Positions 22,514 to 36,150 of a stretch of 64,000 nucleotides of DNA are shown piece by piece (position 1 is the first letter of the stretch; each line of letters starts with the position of its first letter). This DNA comes from Teratosphaeria epicoccoides (taxonomy: Eukaryota > Ascomycota > Dothideomycetes > Mycosphaerellales > Teratosphaeriaceae). Under the pieces are notes generated by a model. The model was not told the origin of the DNA. It saw nothing but the letters and a program-made list of their open reading frames with translations, and did no database searches. Location of the stretch: contig JADDMT010000020.1 in the NCBI GenBank assembly GCA_021401465.1, forward strand, positions 330,569-394,568. The letters run 5' to 3'. The translations under genes and the position numbers were made by a program.

Positions 22514-25500
22514 TTAAGAACTCTACTCTAAAACTCTTATCTTCCTACGAATTAACCTTCTTAAGCCCTACTTATGCCTCCTCTACTCTTCGAACTTACG
22601 AATAGCTTCTAGAGCGTTCTTGCGGTCTTTAGCCGGAACCTATTATGTGTACTTAGGTAGGTATCCTTTCTACTTTACTAGATAGTACGTTACAGCTTCG
22701 CGCTATATACTATCCTTAATACCCTTAACTTCCTACTCTTCGTTCTCTTCTGCTACTAGTATCAGGTCCGCAGGCTCTTTACCCTTACACTATACCTATA
22801 GTTTAAGTAGAGATACGTAGAAGACACTATGTACATAATATGATAGTAGTAATAATAGCTAGTATGCCTACGAGCCTATTACATTACGTATCTAGAAGGG
22901 TCTAATGAACCTTAGCGTTATCTTCTTACTTAGAAGTTTTAGCTTGAGATTCTTTGTTAATAGTAACACCTTCGTACTAACTACATACTACATCGGTTTA
23001 GCATAGGCGTTATTATGTTTAATCTAGGATTCTAAGGCCTTTTTCTAGTGTTCTATTAGCACTAAATGTACCTTGCGCATACGCCACGCTAAATCCGCGG
23101 CAGCTAGTACCCTCTCCTTAGAAGAGTTGTCCTAAGGCAGTTCTAGGTGTATTTCCGGATTAAAGCTATAAAGAATCTAAAATGGCAACATGCGCATAGT
23201 AGCATACATGCTATTATTAACTGCAAATTCCGCTATAGGAATTACGTTAGCCTAGGCATCCTAGTTCTTAGCGTAGTAGCACTAAAGGTACTACTTAAGA
23301 GTCTAGTTTATACGTTTAGTCTAACTAGTAGTCTATAGATAGAATGCTATACTTAGGTAGTACTTAACATGCGCCTTAAACAAAAATTCTTGCTAGTATT
23401 TACTAGTAAAGACAGAACCTCGATCTAATAGAAAACTTTAGGGTATAACGAAGCGTCATATAACTTCGTCACGAAGTAGTTACACAAGCTTGCTACTTAT
23501 ACACTTTTCTGTACATAGGATGAAGACATTCATCTTCGAGTATTAGTCGACTACTATAAGGACAGCATTAACTACATTGCCTCTCTACTTTACTAGCAGC
23601 GAATTAGTAATAAAATCTATAGTTAAGTCTTGCTATAGTCTCTCTAGTAGTAGGAGCGCCTAAGTATTACTATAGGGGTAATAGCGCCGAGATTTAGTAA
23701 TCTAGCATGTCTAGCAGGATTTGACATAGTCAGAAACATCCTGTTCTAGCGTTAGCTACTAGTATTTGTGTCTGAGAAGCGCGTTTGTCTTCTCTGCGCT
23801 AAAATGACCTGCAAGTTCATTGTCATGATAAATACAGAGGAGCTACAAACAGAGTACGTAGTTAGCGGGTACGTAGAGCCTATTATTAAAGTACTACAAG
23901 TTGCCTGACTTAGTCTAGTACTTCGGACTGCCTGTAGTATCCTAGAGGGCTATACCCTTATTAATTAACTCTAGTTCTCGCTCTTGTAACTGCTAAATAA
24001 GTCTCGAGACTTCTTTAAAGGGTTCTTTAGACATTACATGTTTACCGCATATAAGCTAGTTAACTACTACACAGATTAAGCTAGACATGGTTGCTATAGC
24101 CGCTAGATAGGAGGGTTTATCGCTAGTAGAGGCTATGAGGCCCTATTAGACCTATAGTCAACCTACAAGAGAAGCTAATAACAGGTCGCTACCCTATACT
24201 ACAAGCTTTGCCTGTAGTGTAGGAAGAAGCTATTAGTTACCCTGCTCCCTAGTATTGTAGTCTAGTTGTCGCAAAGGACTGTCGGCTAGATTTGTCTTCC
24301 TAGAACGATGCTAGATAACGAAGTTAAAGCTAGCGAGGAAAGTTACCTACCTTGCTTGCTAACTACTTAGCTACTTTATGCCTATAGAGCTGCGAAGGTT
24401 GTTATAGTTAGTAAGTACCTTGATAGGGTACGCTACGCCTTCAAGGTAGTGTTAGTACTCCTTAAAGCCGTTAACAATAGCTAAAAGCTCTTAGTCGTAA
24501 GTCTCGTAATTAGGCTTAGCACCTTGCATCTTCCGCGACTAGAAGGCAATTAGGTACTATTACGTACTACCTTTGTGCGACTAGAGCTACAATATAATTG
24601 CGGCTATTGCGAATTTCAAAGCATCGGTCTCTATTCAGATCTTTGTAGTAGGGTCAAAGTGCTAAAGTATAGGCGTAGTTTAAAAAGCTACTTTAAGTTT
24701 AGAGAAAGCCTTGCTCTAAGCCTCCTCCTAAGGCACCTTCCCTAGCTTTTTACCTCGAATCGCGCCCTTTGCGAGGGCTGTAAGAGGAGCCACGATCTTC
24801 GAATAGGATCGTATGAATCTGCGATAGAAGTTAGTAAATCCTAGGAACACCTATACTTCTTAGAGGGTAGTTAGTCGCAGCTACTCTGCAATTACAGACA
24901 CCCTTTAGTCATCTATGATAACTCCTTCCGTAGAAACGATGTATCCAAGAAACTTAATCCTATCCGTTAGGAATGAGCACTTCTTTTAGGTTCGCATATA
25001 GAGCAAACTTGCGGAGCTATTTAAGCACTATCTTTAGATGCTAAATATGCTCCTCCTTCGAGTTAGAGTAGACTAGTATATCGTCTAAATATACTATGTA
25101 GCAGGTATTAACGAGGCTAGGCAGGGCCTAGTTAATATACGCTTAGAATGTTACTAGTGCGTTAGTCAAGCTAAATAGCATTACTATATACTTAAAGTGT
25201 CTATACTACGTTTAGAACATAGTCTTCTACTTGTCGCCCTTTCGGATTAGTATCTAGTAGTAGGCATCCTTCAAGTCGATAGACAAGAAGATAGTAGCGC
25301 GACTAAGGCAGTCAAGCGTCTCGCTAATAACTAGTAGGGGGTAGCGGTTCTTCTAAGTTACTACATTAAGGCCCCTATAGTTAACGTATAGGCGGAGCGT
25401 GTTATCCTTCTTCAGGACGAATATTACTAGCGCTCTAGCCTCGCTGTCGCTTCGTCGGATCTACGCGTTCTTTTGCGCCTTGTAGAGGTAGTCTTAAAGT

Positions 25501-27495
25501 GTTTCGAGCTAAGATTCTGACATAGGGTACAGAGGTTAATGCGGAGGATTATAACCCTCCTTAAGGTTAATCGCATGCTCTACGTCTAGGGCCTAGGCAT
25601 AGGCCGTAGCCTCTACGTCGAAAATATTAGCGTATTCCTCTAACTTAGGCAGAAGGGTAACGTCTTCCTTAATGTTCTGTATGTAGACCGTATATACACA
25701 TTAGACCTTCTTCATGTCCTTATAGAAGCTATATGTGTCATGTATCCTTACTATAGGAACTTCGCCTTTAGAGCTATAGAACTAGTTGTTAGTAGCTCCA
25801 TTAACAATGACTCCCTGCTTGTAGCGCTAAGGGCGGCCTAGTAGGAGCTCCTTATTAGGAACGTCTTTAGCGTAGAAGACTTCGTTAGTCTCGCGCTCTT
25901 CTCCTAAGGAGTCCGCGAGTTAGAGGCGCACGTTATACGTACCTTAAGCTACTTCGCCTTTGCCTTAAAAGGACTTCATAGTAGGTAGCAGGGCTCCTAG
26001 GATCAGCTTTAAACTAAGCTATACGATTACCCGCTAGGGTATCACGTTAACCTCCGCAAGGTCGTCTAACATATAGTCTACTAGCTTAAGCGAGCTATTA
26101 ACTCAGACCGTACTAGATAGGCGCTAGGTAGGCTACAAGTCTACACTATTAGTAACAGACAGCTTAGACACCTGCGGTAGCTATTCGGTTATCTTAGGCT
26201 TGTCCTTCTTTCGCCTCTACTCTAGTTTGCCTCCCCTCTAGGGAGGTTTCAGACACCTTGTTTACCTTCTTCCTATTACTTCGTTTAGGATAGCAAGCCG
26301 CCTAGTAGTCCTTCGCTCTACAGATGTAGTAGCTACTCGGAGGCTTCTTGCTACTATCTTTAGGCTTAGAGGGCTTGCTTCTCTAGAATAAACTACCGCG
26401 TTAGACATGACCCTTAGGGCGCTTATAATAGCGGCCCTTTAGTAGGTCTTTAGGGCTTAAACGCTTATTATCCTTACTACCCGATTTTCTATTTCGCTTC
26501 AAGGTAATCTCTATACGTGTCGCAAGGGACACGAGGTCTTGCTAAGTTGTCAGAAGTTTATGAAAAGTCATGATTATGTTCTGAAGATTGTCATTAAGCT
26601 TGACGAGTAGGTGCCGCATGCGTTACATCTTAGTATAGGGTAGCATCTGTCCTTCGAGCGTAGTAAGATAGGTAGCGAAGCTAGAGGTAGTTTGTCCCTT
26701 CCCCTGCCTAGCCTTCTCATACTTAACAGACATAGTAAGGGCATAGTTACCTAGATCCTCGACCTAGTCGACATAGAAGTAGCGAAAGTCTACCTTTGTA
26801 TATGTTCTGTCATAGACCTACATAAGGTTATACTACTCATGCTAATTACTACGAGGTTCCTTATCCTCTTTAAGCTATATCATACTAAAGGCGACTCGTT
26901 TGCCCTCTATAGAATATCTACGTAGGTTAAGCATAAAAACTGCCTTATATGCCTACAAGAAAGTTCGAGCCTCCTTTAAGGTGTCTCCCTTAAACGGCTT
27001 TAGGTTACATGTGTTACGACTGCCTCCTAGTTAGCCTACTATAGCCCTGAATTTAGGCACTAGATTTGCAGGTACATGCGGAGAGTCTGCGCCTGCTAGT
27101 ATGTTATCTTCGCGGGTCCCTAGCGTAAATTCTCGCTAGATTTCTTTATCTGCTCGTTTATTAGTACTGCTTATAGCGACATCTTCGTCATCCTTGCTAT
27201 TGTTGCTACTAGAAGGGGTACGGCTCTAGCTCTAGTTCGTAAGGCAGTTTGCAACCTAATTAACAATTATTGCTACAAGGGCTAGGTTAATAGTTAGGGT
27301 TAGCTGTAGTCCCTATATAGGGGATCTATTACCTTGTCTACTATGTAATTAGCCTCTAGCAGAACCGTCGTCTAATGTAGTGTCACTTATAGGGGGTACT
27401 CCTACAGGCTAGTTACTTAGGCTAGCTTCGCTATTACAGGCGCTTAGGATAGTACTCGCTACGCGTTAGTTGCAAGTTTGTAGTACTCTAGACAT
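22514..27495 (-). pseudogene. Element C Gag-Pol polyprotein, RIP-inactivated
   Basis: Minus-strand copy of the polyprotein of element B, from the ATG at 27495 to the TAA at 22514. Same domain order: gag (about 27000-26460), zinc knuckle region near 26320, protease with the same LDDLAEVN motif (DDL at 26058-26066), RT with YLDD at 25080-25091, RNase H, integrase (about 23850-23150) and chromodomain (about 22690). Its length is not a multiple of three, so unlike B it also carries an indel frameshift. Stops are mainly TAG/TAA. Confidence 0.85.
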
Positions 27496-27544
27496 ATCGT
27501 AGTATTCTCTGCTAGACTACAAAGCAGGGGGGAGAAAGCAGAAC

Positions 27545-27934
27545 TAATATAGATGTATATACTATATAATATGAAAATATCCTGTAGTGTGACAGAGTAA
27601 TCCGACCTTTTAATAGGTACAAGATAGCGCTACTTTCTGCTTATTGTAGAGGTAGCGCTAGAGGTACTTATAACCCCTAACGCCCCCTGATTAGGGAAAG
27701 CGTGTCTGAGCCTAACCCCGTAGGGGTACTATAGGGTCAGGAAGTCCCCGTAGGGGTACTATAGGGTTAGCGACATAAGGGCATCCTATGTCAAGCATTA
27801 ATCCTACTTAGACAACATACGAGCTAACGTATGTACGAAGGACCTCCTTGCTATATGTAGTAGGGTTACTACATGCTAAGGGCAGGCATTAGAACCTATG
27901 CGGCTCTAATAGCCCCCTAGTATTAACTGTATTA
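27545..27934 (-). repeat. Element C 5' LTR
   Basis: 390 bp. It is 30 bp longer than the LTRs of B because a segment with CCCCGTAGGGGTACTATAGGGT is duplicated (about 27715-27770). The solo LTR at 48632 has the same duplication. The right flank is CTATA; the left target copy is outside the window. Confidence 0.88.
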
Positions 27935-28189
27935 CTATACTTTTTGACTAGACGATAGAAGCTACCTTGCTTATAGCTACGACTATGCCTTATACCTCTA
28001 GAGGTATACAAGGCTTTTGTTAGGAGCCGTAAATCTAGCGCTTGACTTAGTTTTAACTGTCATGTATTAGCTAAGGTTAGCGCTAATATGCTTAAGTGTC
28101 TACTTTAAGCATCCTGCTTGTTTTATAGCCTTATAGTAGCTCTACTTGCCGCTATAACCGAAAAGACTAATCAAGCATTTGTCTAGACT
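27935..28189. other. TA-rich DNA without a recognised gene
   Basis: This is the flank of element C. CTAG and TAG are very frequent, as in RIP-altered DNA. I see no gene or repeat here. Confidence 0.5.
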
Positions 28190-29460
28190 ATTAAAGCCTA
28201 AACAGCTTAGTCCATTTAAAAAAGCTCTGTTTAGAGCTCTACAACAGGCTTTCCTTATACCTAGGCTTAATTAAATCATTAGCCCTAACGCGCGAGACAT
28301 GATCGCAAATAACGAGGAGGTCTAGAAACTAGTCGCATACTTCTGTAGGAAGATAAACACTATAGAGCTAAACTCTGACAATTACTACAAGGAAATACTA
28401 GCATTACTCGAGCATTAGATGCAAGGGATACTAGCTAAGGTTAATGCTATATAGTAGCAAAGCCTGACAGACTACACGGACTTCCTATATTTTGTAGTTA
28501 CTACTAGGAGGTTAGATGCTAGACAAGTACTACTAGACTCCTATTATAGTTCGACTTCTGAATTACCTTCTACCTTAGCGATAAGCCATTAGTGTAGACG
28601 CTCTGCCTAGCTGTCTACAGGACTCTCTGTTAGAGAGCGTCCTTATGTATTATGACTAAAGAATGCTAGCGCTAGTAATGTTCGTTAACGTCTAATACCT
28701 AACGCATATTAGCTTAGCCCCTAACTATACTCCGTATGTAGACACAAGCTACCTAAGCATCACTAACAGAGGCGCGGTCAAATAGTAGTCGCATGTCTAC
28801 TTTAATGCCTATAAGTAATAATCATCAATTTAAAGACGTTTAGCTTCATGTATGCTAGAAGTAGTAATTGCCTCGACTTCTAGAGTTTAAGTAGTAAGAC
28901 TAAGTCACTGTCAGGTAGCCGTGCTAACATTCTTTGCTAAAGGCTATAGCAAGGGTAAGTTAAAAGTAGTAGGCAAGAAAGTAACTACCTAATTAGTGTT
29001 AATGTTTTTAAAGGCCGCGTAAAGGACCCTCCTAATGCTTAGAAGGTAACGCTACCCTTAGATTCGCTTATATTCTCGCACATGATAAAAGAGCGCAGAT
29101 CTAAGACAGACATAGTTTCAAGTAATAGAAGAAGTGTCTCTTTAAGAGGTTTAAGATGTCGACAACTAAAGCATTAGCGCTACTTAATTGCTAGTCTAGA
29201 CAATGTTTAAGCTAGGCGCTTAATAAGTAAAGACATCATGACAGTTGTCAGACTAGCGAAAGAATAAACACTAAGGAAGGATCTTCAGGGTCGAGTTACT
29301 TCATTTAGGCTTAGAGGAAGATATTACTTAACAAAGACAGATATAGTAGGGTACTTTAGCTTTGACTTCATGTCCCCTTTTGTCTTTTCTTTTTTTTTCC
29401 TTCTTCAGCTGTCCTAGATCTTCTCTTGCCTCCCCCCCTTCCTACGACAGGCCGATTAGC
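28190..29460 (+). pseudogene. Decayed unknown ORF (RIP-stopped)
   Basis: One plus-strand frame of about 420 codons is interrupted only by TAG/TAA, as expected for a formerly open frame hit by RIP. The N-terminal half is helical and polar (LSPFKKALFRALQQAFLIP near 28225; DYTDFLYFVVTTRRLDARQV near 28470). The later part is basic. I see no transposase or enzyme motif. A pyrimidine tract with a run of T (29373-29452) closes it. It could be a repeated host gene or the body of an unrecognised transposon. The start is uncertain. Confidence 0.35.
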
Positions 29461-30545
29461 GTGAGATCTTGCCCCGGACTTTAGCGCTCTGCTCGGGAGT
29501 CGAAGAGATAGCTCCTACTTGTTATTATAAGGAGGAGGGCACTATAGGGAGCTTCTAGCTATAGGGAAAGGCTCGTTTATGTGCCTAGAGTATTAGGCCT
29601 ACTCTGCTTAAATAGAAAGTGCTAGCAGAGGACATAGCGAGAGTAGCGAGAGTTATGTATTAGGCTTGTTATTCTAAGCTGTCAGGATTATAGGGTATGT
29701 TCCTATTACGCTAGTTTTATGCGAGTAGCCGATCTGTTAGCTAGCTAAGGGATATACTATTAGTGCTATAATCCTCCTACTATTGTCGCGACCCTCTTGC
29801 TTCTATCTTATAACGCCGTATTACCGCGCTATATGTGTGTATGTAATTAGTAAAGCATATGTATACTCTATGCTAGAGCTCTAGATGCGGTGCGAAAGTA
29901 ATAGATGTAATGTAAAGGACTCGTAAGAAATGTAAAAGATAAAGATGTATAATTAATAGTCGAGAATAGGGTAGTAACCTATCCATGATACGCTTAATAC
30001 CTACACGTAGTATCTTACGCACTGTTTTAGTCAAAGTTCCGCCCTAGCTTAGAGGGGTAGCTCGAGGATAGCCGTTTAGGGAAGAGATAATAATTATCTT
30101 TAGTAACACATCTAATGCTATATAGATGATTAGTTAGCAATAATCTAGGAGTAGCATGTTTCAGGACAGGCGAGGGTAACAGAATCGAGGACAGAAGCCA
30201 TAGCAAGATCATCTTAGTTAAGCGTTAGAAGAGGACAGACAGAGTCCGCATTAGGGTAGAGGTGTAGATCTAGACAGCTAATATGCCGCTAGAGATAGTA
30301 TGCGAGAGACAGAACGGCTACTAGAGGATGATCGGAGCTTTCTAATAGAGCCGCAAAACATGAACTAAGAGTTAAACAAAGACCCTTATATAAGTCTCTA
30401 AGGTATAGTGCATAATTAAAATAAAGATAATCGCTTTACTTCTTCTAGCCTTATGCATAGTCTAGAAGCTAGAGATAACGACCTTCTCTTTACGCAGAAT
30501 AACTGTTAGGATCTATGACAGGACTACGCTTAAACTAAACAGGGC
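29461..30545. other. TA-rich DNA without a recognised gene
   Basis: Nothing recognisable. The short ORFs on either strand have no family resemblance. Confidence 0.4.
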
Positions 30546-31360
30546 TAGACGTAATGACTTGTCTCTAAGTTTTATGGGTACCTTAAGCTATAAAGCTTGT
30601 ACTAGCTACTATGCTTCCTCGTACGTCTACGCTAGGACGCTTAAAGATACTATTAGCTCCTTTTACGCAAGAACTCAAGCATAAGATGTATGACAAGGAT
30701 GTCGAAGAGCTACTATATCAGGAAGTGCTAGTTGTAGATAAGTCTAAACTAGAGGTACTACATAATACGACTAAGTCGCTATAGTGTTACAGGTCTTTTA
30801 CATAGCCTTAAAGGCTAAGTATGAAGCTATTCTAGGCAGTAGTATTACTAAGAAGTAGACATTAAATAGCGAACTTCTAGAGTACTATAGGTTCCTCCGT
30901 GCTAATTATGACTTACTCTTTAGCTAAACACAAGCAGGCTATCTTCTAGTTAGAAGAACAGAATACGTCTATAAGCCCTATAGTTACTACTTACAATGTT
31001 AAGTATCTTGACCTTGTCTACTCTAGAAGCTGCCCTGCTTAATAGTCCCGAGCGTCTGTTCTAATAGCTTGGCACTACTTTTCGCATCTATAAGCGTCAT
31101 TATAATGCCACGGGATAGTGTCGCAGGTCTAGTGCGCCTCTCTTCTACAATTGCTACTACATGCGCGCGTTTAAGTATTAAAGGTAGCCCTCTATACACT
31201 AACATAGAAACATCTTAAGCAAGCTTTAGAAAGGGTTTAAGGTAGTCTTGTTAACAAAGCCAGGCTACAGAAGACAGACACCCTGCTTTTATAGGCTACT
31301 TTAGATAGCAGAGCTAAAGAATAAGAGTACTAGGGTAGCAGGAGCATTTAAACAAAGTTT
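30546..31360 (+). pseudogene. Decayed unknown ORF (RIP-stopped)
   Basis: A plus-strand frame of about 270 codons broken by TAG/TAA. It reads as helical protein, for example LKILLAPFTQELKHKMYDKD near 30640, a stretch HKQAIF*LEEQNTSISPIVTTYN near 30940, and a charged C-terminal part. The residue pattern looks like a real protein rather than chance, but I do not recognise the family. Confidence 0.3.
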
Positions 31361-32491
31361 ATATTACCTATGCGCTTAAAGTCATTACCTTGTTAGCCGC
31401 ATTAAGTATATTAGACAAGATAGCTGTGTAATAATATGCTAACTGTCTAGTAGGCTGTAGGACCTCTTTAACGTATAACTTTAACACCCTACAGATTCGC
31501 TATTACTTGCTTGCCTACATAGCTAGCTATAGTTCTCCTTACGCGTATAGGGTAACTCGCGAGAATTTCTAAGCGCTATGTTATACTCATTAGCTTCTAG
31601 ACGCCTTGTATTAAGAAGATGTAGAATAATGCTATGTTTATAAAGGATGCTATTTTAGATGTGTTTTTTGCTATTACCTAAGGTCTACGTAGTTCTTATA
31701 CTTACAGACTATAAGCACATTTAGCTTAATAGCTCTAATATACATACTCTACGCCTACATTACTAATGTATTAACATCCTTGCTAAGATTATCGACATTA
31801 ATGTAATATCCTTAACAGCGTTTTCTGACATTCTTGCTAATGTTAAACTGTTATATAGAAAATGTTAATACAAGTTAGTAGGCTAATACATAGGCTTTAA
31901 TCGATATTAGTGCTTGCCTATATACTAGGCGCAAGGTATTAATAGTAGACATGCGTAAAAGGAGCTATTCTATACTTGACTATAGTCTTTTAACAAGTAA
32001 ACGCTACTTATTACTACAGCTTCTAATCTTTTAAGCTCTACCCTACCTACGTGAAATCTCTATGCTTAATAACAGGAGGTTGCTAACTAATTCATCTGTT
32101 GTCAGGGTATGTGCTTACTAGGGCTAACATTTCGTAGCCTCTTAGCTATAGTCCTAAAATAGAGATCCTTTGCTATACTACTAGACATGTTATAGGACTC
32201 GTGAGTATAGTCTGATAGCACTTAAGCGGCAGTATGATATAAAGAGTCAGCCAAGTCTCGAAAAACTTCAGCCTTTTCTATGCGCACTAAAACTGTCTGT
32301 TATCTCTTTAGTAATATAAGTCCTCTTACGCAAGACACTTAAGTACGACAGTTACACTGTTTCCGTCTGTATTTAGCAGCATAATATGCTACTAAAAACA
32401 GTATTGTCGTAGACAGAGGTATGTAGCGCAGGCCTAATAGCTTTAGGATAGACTTGTTTATTCTAATCGACTTCCTGCACTTTAAGACTAA
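31361..32491. other. TA-rich DNA without a recognised gene
   Basis: Dense in TAG/TAA in all frames. No repeat or gene can be supported. Confidence 0.4.
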
Positions 32492-33370
32492 GTGCTGCTA
32501 AAAGACAGCTGTCATGACGAATTAATGAATGTAGTCCTTATAATAGTCAGATTTGTTAGCATGGCGGAGCTAGAGACTCCTATTAGGCCTAGTCTGCCTA
32601 GTAAGAATCATGAGGAGGAAGAGATGTATAACCTTAAGGAATATCATTTTTGCTTCTTAACTACTTATCTCTTATATACTAGAGATCTAGGCGAGTTACC
32701 TAGACCTAAAGAGCTTCTAGAAGGGCCGAGTAAGGATCATGGCAGTAAGTTTAGAAGGACGTTTAATTCTAGGTAGCAGAGTTCTAAAGTATAGTAGATC
32801 TTTCTAACTAGGAGTATTCGTCCCCTTAGCCCTAGGCTTGTTAACACGGAAGCTCTACTAGTAAGGTAATTGCCACGATAGTCAGAGATGAAAGCAGCAG
32901 TGCAAAAATCGCGGCAGAGGACAACAGGAAGGGTAATAGTAGTAATGATAAAGAGGAGGCGGATGTAGGAGACAGCAAGGTGCTTTAGCTATCTCTTACT
33001 TCTCTTCTGTGACTGCTTGGCTCTCTAGTAACAACGACATCGAAGGCCTAGCTTACATGACAAGGACGAGAAGCCTAACAATTTAGTTAATAAGCCCGCT
33101 TAAGCCTCTAGTACCTCTGTCATACCTTCTTCTACTTTATCGCCATTCTAATAATACATACCCTTTAGCACTACCCTTACTGTCTTGTTAATTAATCCTA
33201 ACAGCAGATCTTCCCTTACTATAGCTCCTTGTATTAGTACCGCTAGTTCTGACGTTACTAAGACATTCCTCTATACTATAACTATACTACTACCCTCTAA
33301 TAATGTAATTCTAGTGCGCGCTAGAGGAGGAGCTATAGTCCTATACTATAACATAGCAAACCTCTAGTTA
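32492..33370 (+). pseudogene. Decayed unknown ORF (RIP-stopped)
   Basis: Two open stretches (32492-32776 and 33185-33367) are in the same frame, and the codons between are interrupted almost only by TAG/TAA. This suggests one former ORF of about 290 codons. It has an acidic stretch (NHEEEEM, about 32606) and a Ser/Thr-rich, then hydrophobic C-terminal part. No motif is recognised. Confidence 0.3.
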
Positions 33371-34240
33371 CAAGTAGTATTATGCAGGTAGTAGGAAGTT
33401 TAGTACATACTGCATATATTTCCCTGTTAACGAATTAACTAAGTAGTCTAGATGATTTGTAACTTCTCTTAGTCTTACTGTCATTATGCAGAACTTCTAT
33501 TATTAGTACTTTGTTTAATTCGCTAGCATAGTATCTACTATCTTAGAGCTTTGTGTATAATGATAATGCCTTAGATTAAATGTTAGCATCTAAATGTACG
33601 AGATTAGCTATTGTAATAAGTCGTCCTACCTATCTGACTGCTTAGAAGGTGTAATCTTCCTGTAGTAGAGCCTAAACTAGAAATCAAATTATGTAAACCC
33701 CTACATCTGATTATAAGTACTAGCGTATGTTAGTAGTCTCATGAGTTAATAACATAGTTCGCAAGTTAGTATAGTTTACTACTTATTGCCGCTATTAACT
33801 GCTTGTTAACCTAGTTAACTGCCTAGTAAGCCGTGTGAAATGAGCGCTACGACGACAGGAAGAAAGCGCTGTAGCTCTGTCCTACTTCTAAGCTCGCTCC
33901 TATTAGATGTCAAAGAATCTTTAGACCTGACATAGACGAACAGGAAGTTAGACACTAACGCCAAGGGACTTTCAGGATTACAGACAGGGTCAGAAGGCTT
34001 TCGTCCTAGCATATACTCTTTCTAGCGACGAAGGTCAGCGACTTATCTCTAGGACCTGTAGCTACTCTGTCAGGTTAATCTGCGCGTAAAGGCCGGCTAA
34101 TAGCTTCTTGCTAAGACAGCAGCAGCGCGGCTTGACATACACTGCGAGATGTTGACTAATATTAGCGACTCTAAAAGTCAAGCATCGATTAACTAGTTAA
34201 GGCGATTAACAGGCGTGATGCGGAGCGTCATCTATGATGG
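33371..34240. other. TA-rich DNA, edge of the repeat compartment
   Basis: No gene recognised. Around 34200-34300 the base composition changes from TAG-dense to ordinary mixed sequence within about 100 bp. This marks the border of the RIP-altered compartment. Confidence 0.5.
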
Positions 34241-36150
34241 AGCTTGCTGGCCGCACATCCTCCCTTCTAACTACTAAGCCAGGCTTATGTCTAGAGTCGC
34301 ATCCGCTGCAGAAGTGCAGCCCGGCCAAGACTTGCGCGGATCTTGATCATGGCATATAGCGGGCACGTTCCTAGAGCTGCCGCTCGATAGCTGCATGTTC
34401 GCTCAGAGACCTGGAGTTGTCAAACCCAAGGCCGCAGACAGAGGTCGAAGACTTTCCGCAGTACTGCCCTGATCATCTTAGACACTGCACTCTCCTGTCA
34501 GGTGTGACATGTGCTCGACAGGCCGGCCGTGGAACCTATGTTCGATATGACTGCAAGCAAGCGGGCATTGCCAAAGGTGCATTCGAAGAGAGGTCCGTGG
34601 AGTCAATTGCGTCAACGCCATGCTTCCTGTCGGTCATGTAGCGGCACCGACAGAGCCGGCTGTGCAATACCGTGCATGTCATGTCAGGCACAAGCCCCAT
34701 TGGTAAGACGAGAAGCCCTTGCACCTACTCCGAGTCGATGTAGGATGCCTCGAGTCGCACGCAGAACTCTGCGCTCCTCATATCCAGGATAGGGTGGCTT
34801 TCAGAGCTTCTCCCATAGACTCCAATGACTTGTACTGACTCTTCATGGTAGAAGCAGGACCTTCTAGCCGAGTAGTGTCACAGTCATGGTCTTGTTATCC
34901 ACCGCAAAGAAGGGCGGAGTCGACTTGTTGACCCTTTTGGAGCATCTGAATCAAGTAAAAATTTTTGGGTCAGAATCAGAGATGTCCGGTCGTGTCGGGA
35001 AAGACCAGCGACGTGTAAGTATGCGGCGCTGAGGCCAGTGGCAGTACACTATGCACCTTGTACCAGACCAGACCTTGCCCCTCCTCGGAACTCGAGTCTA
35101 GGGAACGCGCGCAGTCTTGCGACGTCTACCAGCCGATGCTGGCATGAGAGCGCGCTTCTCGAGTCTACACGAGCAGCCCGGGCCCACCATCTGACCTCGC
35201 AATCGTAATCACCTCTGTGGTGGAACGCTTCGATGCACGCACGTGTGCCCATACTCCTAGCTTGCAGCGTTCATGTCTGCGTACTTGGACTTGACGGCAG
35301 CGCTGGCGACCAGGCAGCAAGCAGCAAAGGGTCAAGACATGGAAACTGGCTGTACAATCCACGCCGTGAGCCTTCTTTCCATAACTTTTGATGGCTCCAA
35401 GGTTATTCGATGGTTCAGCTTGGGGCTCCTGGCAGCTAGTACGGAGGCTTTCTGGACCTCGATGAAGCGAGCAGGGTGTTCAGTTGGCCATGATACGCCC
35501 CATATGGACCTATCATTGTGATCTGGGCAATTCATGGCCATTCTTCACCATGACCCTAGCAGGTGCGAGGTCCTGCAATGCATTGATCGAATTCCAATCT
35601 TCGAGATACGGCTAGACCAGTAGAGTGTCTAGCCTTCGCTCTGAACTTCTACCACTTCATACTCTGCACCTCTTTGCTCTTGTCACGAACTGTTCTTGTG
35701 TATTGTCTTCATTCGCCGCCGACCTTGAGAACCAGCATTTGGGACTTGATGCAGGGGCCGAGTGACTCGAGATACAACCCTGGCAGTTCTTACAGAAGAA
35801 GAAAAATTGCTGAAGGCGAGGGTGTGGTTGATGTTGTGAACTGTCTCAATTCCATCGATGCGCTTTGTGCGATGATGGTTGCCTGGTACCTCAGCCTCGA
35901 CAGGCTTCTCGATAGCCGCAGAAGCAATGCACTGTCAAATGCCTCTTGCCGTCGGCATCGCCGTTCCGTTATGTCGCTTACCTGCTACTCGTGCTGGCTC
36001 AAGTCCTTGCGTGCACATTGGCGGCACTGCACAACAAGTCCCCGAGACAGTGAGGTACAGGGCTCGCAGAGTACCAGATGTCGAGGACAGCGACATGTGA
36101 AGCCAATCATCCATAAACGGGTTGTAGTAAAGCAAATCATGTATATACTT
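34241..36150. other. Ordinary-composition DNA with only weak short ORFs
   Basis: GC-balanced sequence without RIP-type TAG density. Short ORFs exist on both strands (ATG-started 35273-35521 plus, 35332-35541 minus, 35674-36162 plus). They overlap each other, and none has a signal peptide, domain or cysteine pattern convincing enough to call a gene. A spliced small gene, or UTR of the 36289-38058 gene, could be hidden here. Confidence 0.4.

Larger units (their letters stand above)
22404..27934 (-). mobile_element. Element C (family 1 gypsy), right part with pol and 5' LTR
   Basis: Continuation of the element at 1-756 after the D insertion. It aligns in reverse to element B from about 19315 back to the 5' LTR. 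It is the oldest member of the left stack. Confidence 0.88.
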
